Assembly (NCBI GenBank): GCA_020631735.1
Contig: CM036215.1
Location: 12,798,346-12,862,345, forward strand
Source of the DNA: Saccharum officinarum
Taxonomy: Eukaryota > Streptophyta > Magnoliopsida > Poales > Poaceae
Length of the DNA stretch: 64,000 nt
Reading direction: 5' to 3'
The position numbers were made by a program, and so were the translations under genes. Positions 56,445-64,000 of the stretch are shown one piece after another (positions within the stretch are counted from its first letter, which is position 1; each line of letters begins with the position of its first letter). Below the pieces are notes generated by a model. The model ran no database searches and had not been told where the DNA came from. It saw only the letters and a program-made list of their open reading frames with translations.

Positions 56445-59258
56445 CAATGACACAATTATGTCCTGATTGTGTTCCTTTGATATATTATCTAATCATGGCA
56501 GGCAATGGCGTGAGGACCAGAGTTCCTAATGGCATACTAGGTTTACTAATTAGAAATTACTACCCAGGGATTGTCAAGTACAAAGGAAAAGATGTGCCAG
56601 CATGTAACTGGAGACACTACAATGTAGTGCCAGAACCAGCAAGTTCTGGAGGGCAGCCAATCAATGCTCTCCAGCAGGTGGAGGAAAAATTTTGGGTGCG
56701 CAATATAAAATTATAGATTATATCTTTTCTCATTTGTCATCTTTTTATTGTATACATGTTAAAATATTATTTATGCATTTGTTCCTTATTCCTTAATAAT
56801 AAACTTAAATGTGTAGCAATACTTCAAATGGGCAAATGGAACAGAGGTAGAAGCTAAAAGAGTTGTTCGCAATGTGATCAAGAATCTTATCCCACAAGCT
56901 ATCTATGAAGCATGAATCTGGTCTATCACTAGTTATCACAGAAAGATTCTTAAAGTTTCTATATCAAGATCTGAGGCGTGTAGGAAGTATCACACATTGG
57001 AGCAGTATATGCGAGTAAGTCTGACATACAATCTTGACTATTCTGATTTATTCAAACAGATTCAAAAGTAACTCTCTTGTTATGCTCCATGTAGAGGAAG
57101 CCCTGGTGGTTCCAAAAGGTCCCAGAGGCATGGAGGAAGCAAGCAGAGAAATGGTGTTCTGAAGACTGGAAAAGCCGTTCATGTATAGGGAGAGCATGCA
57201 AAGAGAAGATGGAACGTGGATCACATCATCAAGGAAGTTCTTCCCTAGCACGTTACCGAAGGATTTTGGTAAGTTATTATATATATGAATTGAATGATGA
57301 TAGTATCCGCATCTGTTTTGGGGCGTGAACCTCTAGAAAAGGCACATTGGATATCACATAGTGGTGTACCCATTTCTTACTCTGTTTTATCTTGATTTAT
57401 TCATACAGGAGAAGAGGGAGCAAAGACCGGCGTCTGAAATTGGGGCCTATGCTAGGGGTAGAATGGATGAGCAGCAGGGAACCTATTGTAACCAACGTAC
57501 TGCAGATAGCATTGTAAGTTTCTTAAGTCTTCTCCTTTCAGCGAATCTACACCACGTGATATGTACATGTTTTCACAGATATTATTTACAGGCAGCATAC
57601 TCTAAGGCTATCAAGGAGAAACATGGTGAGGACTATGATTGGCAAAATGCCGCCATTGATGGAGAGGTTGTGTACAAGGCTGGTCACGGAAAGAGACATG
57701 GTCGCTACCTTATTGGCAATGGCATGATTAGCACAACAACACTTCTGTCTGAGATGCGGTCATCTACAGATGATTCTCTGAATGGTTCAGGTCCATCAAA
57801 ACGACTACGACTAGATACTGGAAGTACAAGTATAGAGCAACTTCAGAGTGAGATGCAGGAGATGCGGGAATCATGGGAGCAGGAGCTACAATTGGAGCGT
57901 GAGGCAAGAGAGCATGAGCTAGATGCAGGAGGAGCGCACAGCAAGGCAGAAGGAACATGAGGCTAGGATACAGGAACAGAAAGAACACAAAGATGAACGT
58001 GCCTACTTCGACAATGTCATCTCGGTCAGTATCTAGTTCTTTGAATACTTGATGACGAGATTCTGTAACTTGTTGCTAAATCCTAGCACATGACTTGAAT
58101 TTCATAGCTGTAATTAGGCACTGATTTAACATTTTTTTTCTGGTAGTTCAGATGCCTTAAACTTGGTTGGACAAAATAATTCTACTAGTTTCATCTAACT
58201 AAGAGGTTCATATACTACTAATGAGTTTTTAATGTCATTACACTCGTTGTAATAATTATTTTTCTATCTTTATGCAGGCCATTCAACAACAGCTACATCT
58301 GAATCTACCTCCTCGCCCAGTGCCACGATAAGTTCAGTTATCAAACTAGGTATGGTAGTACAAACTTGATGTAATGTTTACCCAAAAAAATATATACCAT
58401 GGCATCTTATGATTTGTTAACATGTTTTTCAGTCCACATCAAAACTGAAGAGTAGCTCAAAATCTGAAGAATACTCAATACCCAGTTATGAAGAATACTG
58501 AATACCTAGTTGTGCATAATACTGAATACCCAGTTGTGAAGAATACTCCAGAGATCTGTTTTACTGTGATTAATGCATTCTTTTCCATGTGGAACAGGAG
58601 AAAATAATCCTGTCTTAATAATTGAGATACCTCATATCTTTTTTGTAGTTGGTTATGACAGAGTTGTTCATGTTATTAGTATTTTGAGACAGGTTACTCT
58701 AGGACAAGTTGATGTCGTCCTGATATACTATGCACATTTGACTTATGTACTATGCCCATTTGATTAAGGCATCAAAAATACTGTGCAAATGATATTTAAA
58801 AATAATATTCTGTGCAAATGATATTCTGGATTTGAGTTTCTCATATCGTCTTTTATGCTTTTAGAAGGCTATGAAAAAATAATATTAAAAAAATATTCTG
58901 TGCATTTGGTGAAAGTGATCTCCGAGTGCTAAAGTGACCAAAAATACTGAGTGCTAAAGTGAACAAAAAACAGTCGGTAAATGCAGCCGTTAGCATCTTG
59001 TTTCTGTTGGCATCTGTCCGTTAGCATTTCGTTTCCGAGTGTTGATAAACCCACACCGAGTAACAGACAAGGAACAGGGGACTAGGATATCTCTGAGTAA
59101 ACAAATCAAAACACTCGGTGACTCCCGCGTTTTCCTGAATAAACGTCGCCGACGGACGATTTCCGTGTGCGGAGCGCTCGGAGAAGCCATCCCCGTGTGC
59201 TTTCGGCACTACCCTCGAGTGTTCTGGTCACTAGGAGACTTCCACCGATCTGGTAGTG
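56445..59258 (+). mobile_element. CACTA-2: 3' part of a CACTA (En/Spm-like) element
   Basis: Holds a multi-exon accessory gene (below) and a right end at 59258 (ATCTGGTAGTG, the inverse of a CACTACCAGAT terminus). Subterminal repeats of CCGAGTG/CACTCGGT type lie between about 58920 and 59225. The left end is missing; the element is cut at the gypsy-D LTR. Confidence 0.8.
56502..58331 (+). pseudogene. CACTA-2 TNP1-like (Ptta/En/Spm) gene, six exons visible
   Basis: Exons with consistent GT...AG borders: 56502-56695 (GNGVRTRVPNGILGLLIRNYY), 56817-57014 (QYFKWANGTEVEAKRVV), 57095-57268 (RKPWWFQKVPEAWRKQAEKW), 57409-57513 (EKREQRPASEIGAYARGRMD), 57592-58024 (AAYSKAIKEKHGEDYDW, GHGKRHGRYLIGNGMI, then a Glu-rich coiled coil) and 58278-58331 (AIQQQLHLNLPPRPVPR, stop). 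The family is the Ptta/En/Spm accessory protein that binds CACTA subterminal repeats. A TGA in exon 2 (near 56913, where Arg fits) and an indel near 57915 that shifts the coiled-coil frame are the breaks. The 5' exons are absent. Confidence 0.82.
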
Positions 59259-59941
59259 ACTGTCAAGTAATTCCTCCCCTAGGTTAGTTGAAATACCATT
59301 GGCTAGATTTTCGGTTGGGCATCGATGACATCTATGGATATTGTTTTCTTTCCTAGGCAATGCTAGAGGAACTCCATGCCCCCTCTTTGTTCTTGATGCT
59401 ATGACATGTGTAGGGTTTGAAGTCGGTTGCTGATGTAGTGGTGGTTTGTTGGTTGGCAACATTGTGATGGTCGTTTTGCTTTTACCTCAATCATGTAGGA
59501 GTTTTGTAGTGGTGGTAGTTTTGTGTTTCTTTGATGTAAGTTGTTTCTTATCTATTAATATATGCCCGTCAATGTTTCTGTTGGTTGCTTCTAAAAAAAA
59601 GAGAATAGCTTTATGGATATATATGAAGGAACATTTTTTTAATGTTTTATTTTTTTCCTGAACATCATCTTACATTTTCCCCTGTGGGGTTTATGGCATG
59701 AAACTAATCATTTTATTTGTTACATGAAAACGTGTGTGTAAATCTTGGTGATGGGAAAGAAGAAATAGATAATTTACAACTAGCACTACAATTCAAATGA
59801 AAACCAATTTTGTACATATAATTTTTGTTGCCCGTAGCAAAGTACGGTCATTTAGCTAGTACTATATACAATTATGGTGGATCTTGGGTAGTTGGGTAAA
59901 ACACCATTAAACTAAAACTATTGTCTAATACTCCCTCTATG

Positions 59942-59997
59942 CTTAATATATGATGTTGGCTAGTTTAAATTTAAACTAACCAACATCAAATATTAAG
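59942..59997. repeat. Loop-less hairpin, probable remnant of a tiny MITE
   Basis: CTTAATATATGATGTTGGCT and following bases are matched on the other arm by TAACCAACATCAAATATTAAG, centred on AAATTT at 59967-59972. It is preceded by ACTCCCTCTATG, the CTCCCTC-type end seen in many grass Stowaway-like MITEs. Only one or two mismatches per arm. Confidence 0.65.
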
Positions 59998-60479
59998 GAA
60001 TAAGATAGTACAACCTAAACTTAACACAGAAATAATTATTTGACATACATGTTTAAGGTAACAAAATGAAAAAAATGTGTATTAATACAAGAGTAAAAAT
60101 CTTCTTAGCAATGATCTTTGTTCATTTTCATCTCTCATTACATGTTTCTAGTATATGATGAAATGCAAATGATTTAACTATGGCAGCGAGTTCTAATTCT
60201 TTGTTGCATCAAATCAAATTATTCAATTGATAACTAACAAATTGTTGCTGATACACTTTATATTGCTTTCTTTCTAAATTATTGTGATAGCTAGCTACGA
60301 GCAATCCCGGTGTGCCAAGTTTCAAAGAAGCCAACAAAGCATATATATCAGGGTAAGAATGACAACAGAGGGAGGCGTAGCCCAGGAGGCTACATAGTGA
60401 GCCAAGACTTGCATATTGGGCTTTTCCTCATGCCTAGGCCATGGGTTAGGCCCAATTTCCTTTGGCAACATCCGTTGTG

Positions 60480-60680
60480 ACTATATATGCAGTGTCCCTA
60501 ACACCAAACCCTAATATCAATTTTCCTCCCCTCGCCGCCATCCACTCCCTTTCGAAATCACTACCACTTCCAGAACCCCCCTCCTCCCCCATCGGTCCTG
60601 TTGAATCCCATGCCTCTTTTCTTCCCCAACGACAACAACTACATACTTTGGTGCTCTCCATCCTGCCTTTGTTGCTTTGA
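60480..60680 (+). promoter_or_regulatory. Candidate host promoter and 5' UTR/first exon
   Basis: TGACTATATATGCAGTG gives a TATA-like box at about 60483. About 30 bases on, ACACCAAACCCTAATA (a telo-box-like word common in plant 5' UTRs) leads into a CT-rich leader (TTTTCCTCCCCTCGCCGCC). A 72-residue open frame spans it from 60462 but starts before the TATA box, so it is unlikely to be the product. No protein family was recognised. Confidence 0.3.
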
Positions 60681-62411
60681 TTTGCACTAGTGGAACAAGT
60701 ATTGTGTTGCTGCCGCCACCATCAACGGCATCTCCAAAAGCTAGTAGATCTCATCAGCCCCGCCTCTTCCACTTCCTCGAATCAAGTGACTCTAGCACTG
60801 CAAGTATTGGGTACCATTGCCATCCTTCAAGAAATTAATATTGGTGACATATTGGAAGTATAGCTTCACAGTTGTCGACGAAGAAAGAGGTACAAATCTA
60901 AACTCAAATAAAAATATAGCAGTTATACTACTTTCCCCCTTTTGAACCTTTCCTTACTTGATTTTCTATATATTGGTTCATTAATATTTTTGTATTCTAG
61001 AATACTTCTACAGTTATTTTTGTTGGGAATGGTATTGATGAATTCATAGTGATCGGTTCACATCACATCACCAAATTTTGTTTTTCGGTGATATTCTGAA
61101 ATATAACAAAAATACCATGATAATGCAACATAATAGTTTTGTTTACCTATAATAATGTAAAGATAAGTGCACATTCACATGCACAATGTTCTTCTATTAG
61201 ACATGTTCTATATATCTGTAATAGTGTCAATACTAGTCTTTGCTTTGGTCCAAAAATTGGCAGCCTAGCACATGAGATTAATTTGCATCATTGTTAATTT
61301 GTCATAGTGAGACACACACAAGGATAGGACTGACATTTTGAAAAGAACCCTCCAAGTGTAGTGCTTTCACCAGCTTAGGACGCAGGATGTTTCAATGAAC
61401 ATTTATTATAACTTCTAGCAAAATTTCGGCCCTCAATAATAACAGAAACTAGGTGATGTCTCCCTGCATTGCTGCAGGGATGTAAAGAGTAGTTTAATAT
61501 AATTTATCTATATCTTGAATTAAAACTTTAGATAAACCTTGACAACAACAAAAGTGGAGAGAATAATAGGATCAGTATGAAGGAATTCACAGATTTAGAA
61601 GGAGGGCAAATCACAGCACCAGAAGGACCGCATCTTTTAACACACATGCCACACCTTTAACAGTGTTATTATTAGACCTTAGAATAGGGATGACCACACA
61701 TGTAGAAAGCTTCTTTCCTTGCGGGCTTGCGGCAAAAATTCTGCGGGTGATGGAGCGCTAGATAATAGTAATATATGTATTCAGATTTCAATGTGAACAC
61801 CTTAATCGGTATATACAAGTAAAAGAAATTGAGAAAAGCTAAGATATACCTTTTGTGATTGCAATTTCATGCACATTGCTATGGACACAATTTCTAAAAG
61901 ACGTGAATCAAACCCTCTCAAATGATGTAAATTTCTCCAACAATATCTAATAATTGTATCACATGGCCGATAGAAAAATCTAGATAATCTGTCATAGGTC
62001 GAACCAAACTTGAGCATCCAAACAAAGCATTTAGATGACATGAAAAAACCGAAGTACGTTCAATATAATTGGCTGACCTTGACATAGAAAAACTATGCAC
62101 GACACTTGTAGATGTAGAGAGAGAGAGGAGCAATCTCTGCAACAGATAGAAGCTAGGCTTGTAACTGGGCACACTACTGCAGACTGCGGCTTTGCCTAGC
62201 GCCTGAGACGCTCGGCAAAGGCCGAATTGCGCTCGGCCATGGCTTTGCCGAGCGCAACGCTCGGCAAAGGGCTCCTGGCAATGAAATGCTCGGCAAAGCC
62301 TTCTTTGCCGAGCGTTTTTTATCGGGCGCTCGGCAAAGCCTTTGCCGAGCGCCTAAGCGGCACTCGGCAAAGAAAAGCGACGGTCACGGCGGTAGTCACG
62401 GTGTGACGTTT

Positions 62412-62930
62412 TCTTTGCCGAGCGCCTCCAATAAGACGCTCGGCAAAGAGCAAACTGATTTTTTTAAAAAAAATTCTTTGCCTAGCGCCTCCAGTCTGGC
62501 GCTCGGCAAAGATCAAACTGATTTTTTAAAAAAAAAATCTTTGCCTAGCGCTTCTATCCTGGCGCTCGGCAAAGAGCACACTGATTTTTTTTTTAAATTC
62601 TTTGCCTAGCGCCTCCCGCTTGGCGCTCGGCAAAGAAAAACAATTTTTTTTTAAAAAAAATCTTTGCCTAGCGCCTCCAGCCTGGCGCTCGGCAAAGATC
62701 AAACTGATTTTTTTTAAAAAAATCTTTGCCTAGCGCTTTTAGCCTGGCGCTCGGCAAAGACCACACTGATTTTTTTTTTTTAAAAAATTTGCCTAGCGCC
62801 TCCCGCCTGGCGCTCCGCAAAGAGAAACAATTTTTTTTAAAAAAAATCTTTGTCTAGCGCCTTCAGTTTGGCGCTCGGCAAAGCTGGGTAAACTACAAGG
62901 CTCTTTGCCTAGCGCTGCGCTAGGCAAATC
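62412..62930. repeat. CACTA-3 subterminal tandem array, about 60-bp hairpin units
   Basis: Eight or nine units of about 55-65 bases. Each starts CTTTGCC(T/G)AGCGC, turns in a 6-9 base loop and returns GGCGCTCGGCAAAG, so each unit is a hairpin, followed by an A/T-run spacer. Units 2-3-4 and 5-6-7 form a repeated triplet judged by the loop and spacer words (GATCAAACTG, then CACACTG, then AAACAATT), a higher-order period near 185 bases. Further hairpins without the spacer lie at 62190-62370. Confidence 0.9.
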
Positions 62931-63263
62931 TGGAACCCAGATTTTGTTAAATCTTTAATTTTTGCTTTCTATCGCTGCAAACATAACATATCATATATAT
63001 ACATCAAATGGATATCACCATGAACACAAATAACACCATTTATATCACAATTTCATCGCTTCTGTCACCACCATCACCATATATATCACAATAGCACATA
63101 TATCTCATAATAGCATCACTTATTCGGCAATAAAGTCCATTACAACAACTTGATATTCATGAAGTTCAACACAACAAGTCCAAGTCCATGACATGAAGTT
63201 CAACACAACAAGTCCAGGTCCATCACCAAGAGAAGGAATACGTGACAACAACTTCGACGTTAC

Positions 63264-64000
63264 TCACTGAGGCGGCGGTGAAGGTTGGTACCCGGGCCAC
63301 CCATGTGACGGCGGCGACGGTCCCCCATGCTCGTTCGGCACGTGGTTCGAACCCGCCGACTGAGGCTACACACAGGAGCAGCGATTGCATGAGACAAAGT
63401 TAAATAGCTAAATAACATGCATGTATGATATATATTACTCACCGGAGTAGTGTTGAGAGCAACGAAGGGAGGAACGATGGGAGGAGGCTGAGGTGGACCC
63501 ATCAAGCTGGGTGGCAAAGTAACACCCAGAGAACTCTGCAGAAACGCCAGCACGTCCGACATCCTCTGGTCACTTGCCAGTCGCGCCGCCCGCTCTGAAG
63601 CCACAATCGCCTCCAGCTCGTCGGCCCTCTTGTTCGAAGTTTCCACCTAAGCCTATACATTGTTGCAAAGGTAATGTTAGTGAAGCGACAAGGAAATCCT
63701 CGTGTAATGCACGACGAGTAAACCAAAACTAACCTGTAGTGCCTCGACCTGGGCCTGTCCATAGGCCGGCCGCTCATGTATCGGCGGGAGTCCGGAGCCA
63801 CTCGTGGTCTGTGCTCGGATCTGGGAGAGAGTGGGAGTAGTGGCGGTGTCGATCACGCTGTTGGCCATCCAGTAGCGCCCATGCTGCTTTCCCTTTCCAA
63901 GACACATGACGAGGCGCGCATCGATGTTGTCAGTCGTTGGATCATAATCGGACCCATACATCGTCCTTGCCGCCTCATGGTACTCGGTGACTTTCTTGTA
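63264..64000 (-). CDS. CACTA-3 TNP1-like (Ptta/En/Spm) gene, last three exons
   Basis: On the minus strand: an exon from beyond 64000 to 63734 (YKKVTEYHEAARTMYG, LVMCLGKGKQHGRYWMANSV, ending AQVEALQ), an exon 63646-63443 (VETSNKRADELEAIVASERA, MSDVLAFLQSSLGV, Pro-rich PPQPPPIVPP), and a last exon 63365-63264 (PQSAGSNHVPNEHGG, ending SPPPQ and TGA). All borders are GT...AG and every junction falls between codons. It is the same family as the CACTA-2 gene (GKGKQHGRYWMAN against GHGKRHGRYLIGN). No break is visible in these exons, so this copy may be functional. It probably binds the CTTTGCCGAG repeats at the element's ends. Confidence 0.85.

Larger units (their letters stand above)
59259..62171. 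other. Unassigned 2.9-kb AT-rich region between CACTA elements
   Basis: No transposon domain or recognised gene. It contains a 56-base perfect-type hairpin (59942-59997) and a candidate promoter/5' UTR near 60480-60560. Short open frames elsewhere (for example 61802-62172, minus) have no recognisable motif. This is the largest stretch in the window that could be non-repetitive host DNA. Confidence 0.6.
62172..64000 (-). mobile_element. CACTA-3: end of a CACTA element continuing past the window
   Basis: Begins CACTACTGCAGACTGCGGC and is followed by about 730 bases of CTTTGCCGAGCGC/GCGCTCGGCAAAG subterminal repeats, then AT-rich sequence and a minus-strand TNP1-like gene. The other terminus is beyond 64000. 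The CTTTGCCGAG repeat is a hallmark of a large grass CACTA group. Confidence 0.88.

Overview
This looks like a stretch of grass (Poaceae, probably Andropogoneae) nuclear DNA made almost entirely of nested transposable elements. The pointers are long Sirevirus-type Ty1/copia LTRs, CACTA elements with the CTTTGCCGAGCG-type subterminal repeat common in grasses, a short 3' end of an L1-type LINE, hAT-type foldback MITEs and GC-rich exon fragments. No bacterial-style gene, tRNA, rRNA or CRISPR was seen. Two 100-N gaps (309-408 and 39889-39988) mark contig joins.

Layout. 1-308 repeats 12788-13095 almost base for base, so the first gap may join redundant contigs. 409-2709 is a decayed Ty3/gypsy 3' half. 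2730-3131 is an LTR fragment. 3132-3575 is a piece of a 3-ketoacyl-CoA-reductase-like gene that keeps an intron. 3806-4579 is a Mutator-like element with a 9-bp target duplication. A hAT-type MITE (5102-5110 plus 12184-12476) is split by a decayed copia element (5111-12183), which is itself split by a 2.3-kb solo LTR (9051-11385, target duplication ACAAG). 12888-12978 and 20819-20878 are two consecutive exons, on the minus strand, of a 5-formyltetrahydrofolate cyclo-ligase-like (COG0212) gene. Their intron holds a LINE fragment and a young copia element (13689-20658) that is one frameshift from an intact gag-pol.

21532-23071 is a CACTA end cut off by a minus-strand gypsy-type LTR (23072-25351). 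That LTR is abutted by Sirevirus A (plus strand, from 25352). Its gag is interrupted by Sirevirus B (28401-38831, minus strand, complete, target duplication ACAAC). Sirevirus A runs into the second gap. After the gap come a GC-rich minus-strand leader with an unidentified ORF (39989-41880), Sirevirus C (about 41890-49500, minus strand, 3' end lost), a gypsy element (49501-56444, plus strand, many stop codons), a CACTA fragment with a well-preserved six-exon accessory gene (56445-59258), about 2.9 kb of unassigned DNA, and the end of another CACTA (62172 onward) with highly structured subterminal repeats.

How the parts relate. The retroelement genes encode gag, protease, integrase, reverse transcriptase and RNase H. 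Only copia-2 and Sirevirus B are close to intact. The most interesting pattern is in the LTRs. Several different families carry a block of short GC-rich direct and inverted repeats directly upstream of the TATA box, and the repeated word differs between families while its position does not. Sirevirus A and B LTRs also face each other about 1 kb apart, so a read-through RNA could fold into a long hairpin.
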